Source: Periplaneta americana
Taxonomy: Eukaryota > Arthropoda > Insecta > Blattodea > Blattidae
NCBI RefSeq assembly: GCF_040183065.1
Contig: NC_091117.1
Span: 108,244,001 to 108,308,000 of the forward strand
Direction: 5' to 3'
DNA length: 64,000 bases
Part shown: piece after piece, positions 44,413 through 54,599 of the stretch
Layout: every line of letters starts with the position of its first letter
Position numbering within the stretch: position 1 is the stretch's first letter
Notes under the pieces: model-generated
What the model was told of the DNA's origin: nothing
Databases searched by the model: none
The model's input: the letters and a program-made list of their open reading frames with translations, nothing else
Program-made: the position numbers and the translations under genes

Positions 44413-46094
44413 TGTGTATTATTGCCGCGCTAGCCTGAGTAACGACTGGCGAGGCTTTTATATTTATAAGTCGTTGTTTGTCGCTTCTGATTATGGTTCT
44501 TTCAGTCCCACCGCTCCAATCATATTCTACAAAAAACTGTTGCCGCCAATGGCAATCCAGGATTGAATTTTGACGTGTACGTATCAAGTCCACGTGGAGT
44601 AAGAACCAAGGTTGCCATTTTTAATAGCAAATGCTTCGTTCAGTTTAGTAAAGCATTTCAAGTGGAAGTTGTAAGTTGGTGTTAATATTTAAGATGTGGA
44701 GGCCGTCGGAAGGCGATGATGAAGTTGAAAGTAATGTAAATGCGTATGCTTCTTCAACTAGTAGAAGTAAGACAATTACAGGTAGCAAATGTATAAACAG
44801 TCTCAGAAAATAATTTGTAATGTGTATGCCTACGTCAAAAGTAATAAATTGGGCAAGAGACCGATTACAGAGACCGCAAAAGCTGTTGGATTAAGCAGGC
44901 AAGCCGTAAGCAGAGTTGTAGAAAGAGGTCCTAAAACACCCAAAAAAATGTAAAAATAAAAAACAGAAATTTGAAAAAGCTGATAACTTCACCTGCGATC
45001 TGATTGGTCGAACGGTGTATGATTTTTTTAAAAATGGACAGTCGGCAACAGTTAGTGAAATATTCATAGAACTTCAACACACGTGTGAATTCCCCTACAA
45101 AGAAACAACACTGAGAGAATTATTGAAAAAGTTATGATTCAGGTTCCGAATTCTTAACAAAAGACGCGTGATAATGGAGTCATCGAGAATAGTAACGTGG
45201 AGGTACAAATATTTGAACACACTTCGTTCTAAAAGATCGGCAGGCTATAAAATTATATTTTTGGACGAGACATGGTATGACACCCATGATATCCCCAAAA
45301 GAGATTGGGATGATGGGAGTTGCTCATGTGCCTTCAGTGCCCCTGTATCTCGCGGGAAACGAATTATGGTTTTGCACGCAGGTAGTAGTGACGGCTGGGT
45401 TCCAAATTGTTTGTTGCTTTCAGCTAGAAATATAGGTGATTCCAAAGCAGATTCACATGATGAAATGAATTCTGAAATTTTCGAGGACTAGTTTACAACC
45501 AAATTAATGAAAAATCTTCCAACAAGCCCTCCATTTATAATTGTAACGGATAACGCTGCTTATCATTCCAGGCTACAGTTTAGACTGCCAAATAGATCCA
45601 CAAGAAAGGATGATATTATTAGCTTCATGGTGCACTAGAAGTACGTAATCCATTCCGCACTATATATGTATTGTTTGAAGTTATAAAAGAAGCTAATATC
45701 AGTAGAAAGTTTGTCATTGACAAAATTGCAAGAGATTTCGGCCATGAGGGTTTGCGGTTGCCCCCCATACCACTGTAATTTAAATGCTATTGAACTTAGC
45801 CATATTTGGGCGCGCTTAAAACATGAAGTTCGAAAACGAAATGTGACTCCGTCACGTAGACAGTGTATGCATGTGTTGAACTTATAAATTCGGAATTGTA
45901 GACAAAGTGTGTTAACAGGACAAGAGAAATAGAAAGCTAATATATTGTTCGCGACTCTGAAAACGACAGAGACTAGTTCATTATAAGCGTAGGTGACAGT
46001 GACAGTGAAGGAAGCAGTTCAGATGAGAGCTAGCATGTCAGGTGATTAATAACTGTAATTTACATATTTATTTAATTAATGTAGTTAGCATGAA

Positions 46095-46134
<40 letters not shown>

Positions 46135-46292
46135 GTTATAAAGTAATCGTGTTTCTCGTTTGTACGCCCTGCAGTTTGAAAAAGACGCGACAACATCGCT
46201 TTAGAACAGTATGCAATCGACAGGTCTGTTATTGTTGTTCACCTTTTCTTTGATCTGCCGGTCGTTACTCTGGCTGGAGCGCCGATAATACT
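44413..46292 (+). mobile_element. Sailor-like (DD~82E) IS630/Tc1/mariner element
   Basis: The left end 'gtattattgccgcgctagcc' + 'tgagtaacgactggc' and the right end reversed 'gtattatcggcgctccagcc' + 'agagtaacgaccggc' form imperfect inverted repeats. The element interrupts an LTR that is continuous in its relatives ('gaacgaactgagaactg'). About 1.88 kb; contains the transposase remnant and an (ATT)n tract at about 46094-46134. Confidence 0.78.
44694..45887 (+). pseudogene. Sailor-like transposase, multiple breaks, DDE traceable
   Basis: ATG at 44694 (MWRPSEGDDEVESNVNAYAS). After a frame change it reads LGKRPITETAKAVGLSRQAV, a helix-turn-helix. Next come ATVSEIFIELQHTCEFPYKE and TLRELLKKL, then GYKIIFLDETWYDTHD (first Asp, about 45265) and RIMVLHAGSSDGWVPNCLL. 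FIIVTDNAAYHSRLQF (second Asp, about 45550) follows. After shifts come KFVIDKIARDFGHEGLRLPP and YHCNLNAIELSHIWARLKHE (third catalytic Glu, about 45792). About 83 residues separate the second Asp and the Glu, close to the DD82E spacing of the Sailor group. In-frame stops and at least three shifts make it inactive. Confidence 0.78.
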
Positions 46293-46507
46293 GAGAACTG
46301 ACAGTTTTGTTTTGTACATAGTGTTTTGTGAACATTATGTTGGAATTAGGAGTACATTGTTGTTCTCCTCAATTTTACACGTGAATTGTCATTGTCGTTC
46401 GCTGGAGTGCAATAACGACTACTGTGTTGCTGTGGAATACCTATTGTTGACGGGTGTGTGATTAAAGTTAGAAATAAAAGTCACATCATTGTTGAATGAA
46501 AGTTACA

Positions 46508-49500
46508 ATGTCTTTAGGGAGTGCATGTTGTTTCTGAATGGTCAGTGAGCTGGTGAGCTCTTTTTCCCGTACCAGCCACGTTCCAACGACAATCGGCACT
46601 CTTTGTGAGTACCTAAAAATCATAGCTCTATATATAATACATCACGCACTGCCGCAGGAATATCTAAGAAAAGGTAAGATATAATGACGCTATTGGTTAG
46701 CATAATTTGTGTTGATCAGCTTCACTATACAGGCTAAGGAAAATTTAAATGTTTACTGCCGGTATGCTTTTTGGCATCGTATTTTATTCCCAGTGTGCCA
46801 TACCGGCCCAATTCGATCACTGATTTAGGGACGAAAGTGTAAGACGAATGAACATTTTTCTGTAACTCTCCACCGTATCTGCAGATTCAATCTTCTTTCA
46901 CCAGGGTGAAGCAGCCTACTGATCCCTGTCTGCATATTTCGTAACTATCCTTTAACTGAGTGTTAGATATTAATGCAACTCAAAAACGAACAAATGCGTT
47001 GAGAGAACAGTGAAATTCATAATAAATGTTATAGACCACCTCCTGGTATATTACTGTCGAAATATTATGAATCTTACATTTTTTTTTTTTTTTGCAGAAA
47101 CGGAAACACCATTGCTGCAGTCATACGCAGGCATTAAATCTCAAACTATTTTAGGCTTTTAAGACTACTGTAAAAAAAAAAAAACTATCCAAAACCGTAA
47201 CCAACAAAATACCCAAGCCATTGTAACCTTGCACCTGACAGCTTTGCGAAATGTTGGTAGCGAGAAATGTGACGTTGCCATTTTACCATTTTACAACAGC
47301 TGACTTGACGTACGCGGAGTTTTCTATTCTGCTCCATTAATTCAAATGGTAATTATTACGTTACCTGTTCTTTATTAGGTCTATCTGACTTAGAGTTTGG
47401 AAAATTATAGATAGATTTATTGATATAGTTCATAAAAGTACAAAACTTAATAATTTAACAAAAGATCTATATACAAATGTAGTTCTGCATAATAAATATA
47501 CAATTTCCTAAACTAATTAATCTATCACAAATCTCAATACTTTATTGGTTCAAACTTGCACTTATGTCTTGAGGAAAATTATAGGCTTATCTTTTAATTT
47601 CCTGAAATTCACTAAAGTGGAGAAAGCTCATTTTTACTGAAAATAATTAAAAATGAACTAAGCAGCACAATCGGTGATTGAATAATATCACTCTAATGAT
47701 CGCTGAACATGAACTTCTGCGTAAAATATAAATTTTCAATATAATCTACAAATTTTCGTGTCCTAAAACTAGAAAAGTTAACTTTTAAATAAATTGTACT
47801 GATAGGCCTACTTGTGTTATTTTTTACAACTGTCAGTGGTACTTATATGTAAATGATTACAGTGGCGGTTCAAGAGGCTATGAACTGAGAGAGGGGTGGA
47901 CATATTTTTAAATTGACTACTTAATTTCTCATGCACGATTTTCTTACAATAATGCAATATTTCTATTAAGTAATAAATTTGAATCTGAACCGAATTTTTT
48001 TTCACTACTTTATTCATTACATGAAAATAATTACTTAATTACTACTTTTGTGAAAACCACGCAAGACTAGAACCACCTCTGTATAATGTACTGACGTTTT
48101 AATATTCATGTACACTTTTATAAATTTGTGGCTCCTTTGTAATATAATGCTGCAGGCCCCGCACAAACGTAATCCGATATTGCGTAAGATATTATAATTT
48201 TCGTAAAATTTGTAACACTCGAGCATAAACATTTCACTTTAGAAATGCTGTTTACACATTCACACAGGTTCAATCTGATGAAAGTTAATTTTATACACTC
48301 TAATGTCTAATCATTTATTTCTTATGAACTCCTATTTTCCTTGCACATGTTTAAAAATAAACCTTTCTTCCATCAAACTGACATGCACTTATTACGTAAT
48401 CATATCCAGTACATTTACTATATGTTCTAGAATCTAGACGTTCGGTCATGACCACTGTCAATATTGCAGACATATTGCACAATATCCAAGTTGTAAACAC
48501 GGCGGCGTCCAGGCGAATAACAACAGTACAATGTGCTGCGTGTGTCTGAATAATTAAAATGACACGAGCATCAGAGCACGAAGGTCCTAAAGCAAACGTA
48601 TTTCCAATATAACATAAAATACTCAATCTTATTTACAGTTAGCATTTCGCAAAAGATAAATAAGTTTCAGATTAAACACAGGATGAAAGCTTTTTGTAAG
48701 TTATCGTGCAGTGTTACAGGAATTTAATCGAAAATAATTTGTAATACAGTTCAAGAACATTCATATGCTAAACAGCATGTTTGTCTTATGTAAGTTAATA
48801 GGTTCTTCAAAATCATTTCCACTCTTCCTAGCTAAAAAGAACGAAAGCTTATTTTGTTATCTATGAACAGAATCCTGCATACCAGAATCCATAGTCCACT
48901 TCGAAAATTCGGTTCGTTCACTTTAATTTGCAACATAGGCCTATTTATACAAGACTTCTACAATATTATAATTAAAAAAGTCAGCACCTCAGCTTCTATT
49001 TTGTGTAACTGCATCGTGTTACAAATCATGGAATCAGTCCTTATGTTCAATATTGTAGTACACTGGCAGAGCATGCCTCCAAAAATATTAAAATAATGCA
49101 ATAATTTGTATGTAAAATTTCTTTGTCACTAGAATCATATACATCTCTATACATAGCAATATGAATGACAAAAATTTCACAATTTTAATACCTACTAATT
49201 ATCTCCAGAAAGATCAACCATGAGGAAGTGGTTGGATTTGCACTCTGATACATTGCAGGATTGATTACTCGAGCTGAATACAAATTATGAAACAGAGATA
49301 GGGATGGAATGAGGGAAATGTAGGTTAAACCGAAAAAAATTGTTTTATAGTTTTTCATTAATAAAATCATTCACATCACGCCGCGCCCATATCAAAGGAA
49401 TCACTTACGATTGAAAGGGCAGAAAATGTTCGAAAAACGAATAAATGCCTTAAATTGAAATAGGCCCTAATAAGTTTTAGATTTAATCTTAATCTAACCT

Positions 49501-49889
49501 CTTTTTTGTCATATTTGTAAATAATTTATAGTGCCTGACATGACATTAATGCAGCCGTAGCAATTACTCTGTGTCCTGAAACACCAATGTAGCCTACGTC
49601 TTACAGACTAGATAAAGGGGCTTTCGAACCTAGTCTTTCTTTACATACGAGTACAACACATTGAAATCTTGTAGCCTTGAGACTTTTAATAGCTACCAGG
49701 TGGAGCAACTAAAAAATAGGTCATTAGGTAATGTTGAAGTTGAATGAATCTTCACGAACAAAAATAGTTCTAGCATTCAGCTGAACATTGTCTTTTCTAG
49801 TCAATACACATTTGAATTTCTGGGGTGGGGGGGGGAACACTTTTTTTTATCGTTTCTAGAAAGAACATTTCGAATTTACTTATGTGAAC

Positions 49890-49931
<42 letters not shown>

Positions 49932-50856
49932 TCCTATGAACTCTTCAAAATGTACCGATTACACTGAAAGGAGTTGCTGAAAATAGTCTAAAGAGCGCAT
50001 TATTCTTTACAAATACACACACCCACAATCAATCAATCTCATGAATCATCATTAACGATTAAAGTTATTCAATATTGTAAATACATTTCTTCTGTTCACA
50101 TATAAACACGATGTTAGCACACTACAAGGATATAGGCCTAGTCATGTCAAAATGTAGGTCATTTAAACGATCCCAATTTTTTCTCGATGTTGGGCGTAAC
50201 TGAAAACAATAACTTCGTGTCAGCAGAGTTCGCAACTGCATCAAGCCTCTCCACTGAATGTAGGCCTACACCCATTATTTTGTAGAATAAGGCAAAACAC
50301 TTGGTCTTTATTTACTTTAACCTGCCTCCAATGATATTACGTCAATGTCACTGAGCAATCAATTCGTAAACAAAACATGAGCTACCAGGCAGTATCCCGA
50401 GTATCTTTTTCATTTCACCTGTCATTTCAAGTAGCCTACACCTATACTTTTAGCACATATTTACTCCTTCGATAAAGTAGTATGTAATTCATAAACATGG
50501 TCAATGGTGTTGAGAATCACACTAATCACAATACAACACTTAGCCTATATATTATATTATATATTACGCTTGAAATGACTTGTTGGGACGTAATGTTGGC
50601 ATTGAAAAACCAATGCATATGCAAATAATATATTTTTAATTAGGATCTTAACTTAAACACGTGATAATTTAACAGAAATGACATTGCTAAACAAGACATG
50701 ATAACAATCATCCAAAGATTGATTACGGCTGACGCCTTCCCACAGTCACGGTTCACTGACAATGTCAATGAACGTCAATGACATTCAAAAGCCGGGAGCT
50801 TTGTCGGCGAAAGCTATGAATTAATAGTATTCGATCTGATTAAAGTATCACAATAC
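46508..50856. other. 4.3 kb without recognised genes (likely PACS intron 1)
   Basis: AT-rich with scattered short frames, none with a recognised domain. Simple repeats: T-run at about 47080-47094, A-run at about 47173-47184, (ATT)n at 49891-49930. It lies immediately downstream of the PACS exon 1 splice donor on the minus strand, so it is probably intronic. Confidence 0.6.
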
Positions 50857-50966
50857 CTTGGAATACAATTCGGTGGTGTCCGATCAACTTCCCAAGTGGC
50901 AAATAGCTTCATAGGAACGGGTTTCATCCCGACGATCGGCGGCGGCTTGATCACCTTCTCCGCCAT
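50857..50966 (-). CDS. PACS: PACS (phosphofurin acidic cluster sorting protein), first coding exon
   Basis: The minus strand from ATG at 50966 gives 36 codons plus two bases: MAEKVIKPPPIVG then MKPVPMKLFATWEVDRTPP and NCIP, with the next codon split (AG). It is followed at once by GTATTG, a splice donor. 'PVPM.LFATWE.DR..P.C.PR' is the conserved N-terminus of the PACS furin-cargo-binding region, from vertebrate PACS1/2 to Drosophila KrT95D. PACS proteins sort furin and other acidic-cluster cargo between the trans-Golgi network, endosomes and ER-mitochondrial contacts. The exon has no stop, balanced codon use and higher GC than its surroundings. No second exon (the LxxL.L...VL segment) is visible to the left, so intron 1 probably exceeds 50 kb. 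Confidence 0.87.
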
Positions 50967-51248
50967 GTTTACACAGACTAATCTGTATAGTTACACTTAA
51001 TGTTCACAGAGAGCGCCGAAAAGCCACGCTTACAATTTACTGAGAGCAATACAACAGAAGAAAGCGTCACACAACGCCATCTAGTGAAGACTCTGAAAAA
51101 TATTAGCATCACAAGCCGCGAACTCTGAATCTTGTGCCCGTATGCCAGCCGTCGGCAAATTTGTACTCACGATGACATCACTGGACGCAAGCCGCAATAC
51201 AGAAGATGTAATATCAATCGAGGCGTAAAGAGTACTCCGTTCAGTTCC
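50967..51248 (-). promoter_or_regulatory. Likely PACS 5' UTR and proximal promoter
   Basis: Lies directly upstream of the PACS start codon on the minus strand and ends at the hAT element at 51249. It contains CpG-bearing patches ('gagcgccgaaaagccacgc', 'acgccatct') unlike the AT-rich surroundings. No TATA box is obvious. Assignment is by position only. Confidence 0.4.
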
Positions 51249-51249
51249 C

Positions 51250-52660
51250 AGTGGCGGCTCGTGGGTATTGAATTAAGAGGGGCTGCATACAAAAATAAAC
51301 CAAGCAACTTACTTTGTTTAAAGATTAGTTCCATGCGCCTTGACTTGCAGGTTGCAAACTTTTGAATCATCTTCTTATTAAAATCCGATATGCCGTTTAA
51401 CATAATCTTTACAATGGAAAACATAGCTAATGCGGTCAGTCTCTCTTCTCTCATCGTATTTCTATAATAGGACTTTACTCTCTTTAAACACGAAAAGCAA
51501 CGCTCTGGTTCGGAAGTTGTCATTGGTAAGCTTATAGTGATAGCTATACGTAGTAGTTCCACAACTTCTGAAAATGAGGCCTGCAAGTTCTCTGATAGAA
51601 GAAACTGCAAGAGCTTGACTGCACCACTGATATTTCTGAATTCTTGTCTCTGATACAACACAGTGAGTTCCGTTTTTAGTTTGTCTTTATCGAGCATTTG
51701 GAAAAGCTTCACACATACATTTAGGTAATTTTCAGGAAATGAGCTTTTGTAGCATTCAAATTTTTCTTGACAGAGAAGAGAAGATAATATTAGATGATCT
51801 ATGAACTGGAATCGGGTGTTAGCCTATGTGATAATGAAGTCACACACTTCCTTGGCTGCCGCAATCCTTGTCTGAATCACTTCGACCTTAAAACGCTTTT
51901 TAGGGTTTTCAATTTCACAGATCTTGCTACTCAACTGTGCACTAATCCGTATTGACTGTATGGCATTAACAAAACTTGATATGCAGAGTCGGCCTCGGTA
52001 GAATAATCGGTTGCGGGTTCGATCCCGGCCCAGGTCGATGGCATTTAAGTGTGTTTAAATGAGATAGGCTCGTGTCAGTAGATTTACTGGCATTTAAAAG
52101 AATCCTGAGGGACAAAATTCCGGCACACCGGCGACGCTGATATAACCCCTGCAGTTGCGAGTGTCGTTAAATAAACCATAATTTAATTTTTTATATGCAG
52201 ATTTGAAACTTAGAAATATCTAACTGGCGATGCTTTAGTTGGTTGTATAATATATCTACATGATATATCAATAAATGAAAAAAAAAAAAAAAAAAAAAAA
52301 AAACTCAGCCAGAAATTGAATTCAGGATCTTCAAGAGTACGCACCAGGGCATTTGCCTCATTTACTGTGATGTTGTTAGATGTTTGAGATTCCATTATGG
52401 TTTGAAAACATTCTAGCAATGGCTCCTTCTTCTCATGAACAACATTTACTGTTCTTATTTTAAACTCCATCTTGTTGCCCCAGCTGATGGAATTGTCTTT
52501 CAAACACATTAATTTAATATAGACTGTGTGGAGATCGAGAGAAGAAAGCAGGGATACTGGATACATTAGCAAAAAATATGCGAGCTTTGTAGGCTATTTT
52601 GTTTAGCGGCTCTTTCCATTATGAGATTCAACTGATGGGCACTTAATTTCACATTTCTCC
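51250..52660 (-). pseudogene. hAT transposase, C-terminal half (ZMYM1-like)
   Basis: The minus strand, from right to left, reads EKKEPLLECFQTIMESQTSN, ANALVRTLEDPEFNFWLSFF, a poly-T (Phe) expansion with frame loss at 52278-52303, and the SINE. It resumes SIRISAQLSSKICEIENPKK, RIAAAKEVCDFIIT, a stop, and FQFIDHLILSSLLCQEKFEC. It ends with SFPENYLNVCVKLFQMLDKD, MTTSEPERCFSCLKRVKSYY and MREERLTALAMFSIVKIMLN. The final blocks are the hAT dimerisation domain ('SER.FS.LK.IK...R..M...RL..L......'). The catalytic aspartates upstream are not preserved. It lies about 280 bases from the PACS start codon and on the same strand. Confidence 0.8.
51988..52192 (+). mobile_element. tRNA-derived SINE (second family) inserted in the hAT
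   Basis: Target duplication 'atatgcaga' at 51979-51987 and 52193-52201. Head 'gtcggcctcggtaga...gcgggttcgatcccggccc', in which the part between A and B boxes is deleted. Body 'gtcagtagatttactggcat', 'ccggcacaccggcgacgctg', ending 'gtcgttaaataaaccataat'. The 3' end resembles that of the other SINE family ('gtcgttaaataac'). Confidence 0.9.
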
Positions 52661-53318
52661 TGAATTGTTAAGGTACTGAACTGAAAAGACTGTAAATATT
52701 GTACAGAATTAAACATTGTCGCACTTGTTATACTCACAACATTAAAGATGTATTTAAAACTGCACGCTACTGACAAACTGCTGCAAATTTTGCAGCACCT
52801 GGAAACTCTGGATTCATGGCAGGGGGCTAGCAGGGGGAGGGATAAAACTAACGCGCAAACCTTCCGAGACGAGACTGGCAGCTCCAGGGGAGGAAGTGGC
52901 TTCAACCTGTAGTCTTTGTCTCTGGTTTCGCTCTGGCAGCACCAAGGGAGGAAGTGACTTCACTAACGATTGCGTGCATGTCAATGAGAGCGAAATTAAA
53001 AAAAAAAATTCGAGCCGCTAAATAGAGACTGTATAATAAATGTATTTCACATCATAAAATGAGACAAGAACCACAAATGTCTGGGAGTGCTGCAGCTCCG
53101 CAGCCCCCCTTCGAAAGCCGCCCCTGCTCTCAACCCAATCATCTGACACAGACTACACAATATTGATTTATAACTGGACAGATTACATTTCATTTCACTT
53201 TTATTTTTACTATACTACAACAATCTAAAAAAATACGTCACAAATTGTCAGTCTTAATATAACTCGTAAAATTTCGTCCGCTAGTCATGATCTTTGTTTA
53301 GATATTACAAGTTTTCGT

Positions 53319-53790
53319 TCAGGAAACAAGTGTTCCGAAATGCAATTGAATATAGAGCAAAACATAGCTATGTAGGGTAGTGGCAGGCGACCTATATAGG
53401 ACTACACATATTAATTTTTTTATGGAGAGCATTTTAAATGAATCTAAGCCAGTCTGTGGTGTTATACAATGGCAACGTTTTATGTCCTCACTTATTTCCA
53501 GCTCTCTTAATAACACGTTAATACACCTAGTAGACTTTTTTAAAGTCGTATTTCGAGTCCCGTATGTTACTACAGACACAAGTTGCTTTATGTTCAGATT
53601 AATTTCTTCTATATATTTTCTTCATGCTTGGAATAACTCCTCTCCTGTTGTATTTTCTTTAAGTGCAATGAGATCGAGCAAATATTCGTATACAGAGAGA
53701 TCCTTTGTAACTTGGTGAGTGAACATTACCAATTTTACTCTCTCAATATCTGTGTTTCCACCTAAAGCGAGAGATTAGACCACTATTTAT
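53319..53790 (-). pseudogene. hAT transposase core fragment (SCAND3/GTF2IRD2-like)
   Basis: The minus strand reads LALGGNTDIERVKLVMFTHQ, KDLSVYEYLLDLIALKENTT and GEELFQA, a stop, RKYIEEINLNIKQLVSVVTY and GTRNTTLKK, then LLRELEISEDIKRCHCITPQ and CVVLYRS. In active relatives the two catalytic segments read 'LALDESTD' and 'TDGAPNMTG'. Here both key Asp positions are changed (Gly and Tyr). The 'CI.HQ' Cys-His region is also altered. A different hAT lineage from the three others in this window. Confidence 0.7.
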
Positions 53791-53799
53791 GCATCTTTG

Positions 53800-54599
53800 A
53801 TTTTATTTCTCCTTCAGCTAGTGTTTCAATATCCCTTATCCTCCTTTGTATTGTCTGTGTGTATAATTTCATACTGTTAAAAACATCAGATTATTTAGTG
53901 CAAATAATGTTAGCAACTTTCTTCAGACATGTTTTAATAAACTTTCATTCATTATAGGACTTCAATGACTTTGCGATTTCCAAAGAAATAACATAACTTG
54001 CATGGAGTTATTTTTGACTCATAGCTTGTTTCATCATATTTTAGTACTGGAACTGTTATTTGAATTTATTTATTTATTTTTATGTTTTGATTGCTTCGCC
54101 CCATCCAGCTCTACGAAAAGAAAATTGTGTTTATACTGATTTTTTACTTTATACATTTTCGTTTACAATTACATTGGATATGTTCATGATTACCTATGAT
54201 TTCGTGATAATCTTATGTCGTGTCGTAATATTACTAGATATTCAATTTATATGTGTTTATTAGAATTTTAGAACACAAGAGGCGTCTGCATTGTCACCAT
54301 ATACACAACAAATACTGTTCCTCTCATTATTCCTTAAACACACGTTTTCAAACAGACATTGAAGGTTTTGAGAAAAAAGCAATCTACATCTAATCAGCAA
54401 CCCGTTACTGATAGATGCATGTGAATTGAAGTTGTAGGAGAGTTGGATGGAAGGGAGGATGTGAAGCAAAGACAGTTTACTGCGCTGCCACTGCGACGTC
54501 ACTATTGCTAGTGATCACGATGACATTTTTGCCGATCCCTGCTGTATGCACAGTTGAGTTTGAGACTGGTCTTGAGATTGTCTCAAGACAACGACATAG
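53800..54599. other. Unassigned spacer
   Basis: AT-rich, no recognised feature. Confidence 0.45.

Larger units (their letters stand above)
43888..46507 (+). repeat. Related solo LTR split by a Sailor-like element
   Basis: Begins 'tgtggcgaccgtgctgg' and ends 'gaaagttaca'. The right part (46291-46507) aligns with the last ~280 bases of the LTR at 39535 ('gagaactgacagttttgttt', 'gtcattgtcgt'). The left part shares 'gagctagaagaa' and the 'ggttcga.gtgcagtg' subrepeats, here with a 36-base period (about 44285-44390). No clean target duplication is seen (acat against atgt). A diverged family member reduced to one LTR. Confidence 0.75.
51249..53125 (-). mobile_element. hAT transposon (ZMYM1/KIAA1586-like), interrupted by a SINE
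   Basis: The left end 'cagtggcggctcgtggg' and the right end reversed 'caggggcggctttcgaa' share 'cag.ggcggct', a common hAT terminus; both continue to 'aggggctgc'-type subterminal sequence. The interior encodes a hAT transposase on the minus strand. Target duplications are not clear. Its right part (52660-53125) is 5' sequence with little coding. Confidence 0.75.

Noticed and set aside
53380..53718. 112-codon plus-strand frame
   Set aside because: The minus strand here carries recognisable hAT transposase motifs, so the plus frame is its shadow.
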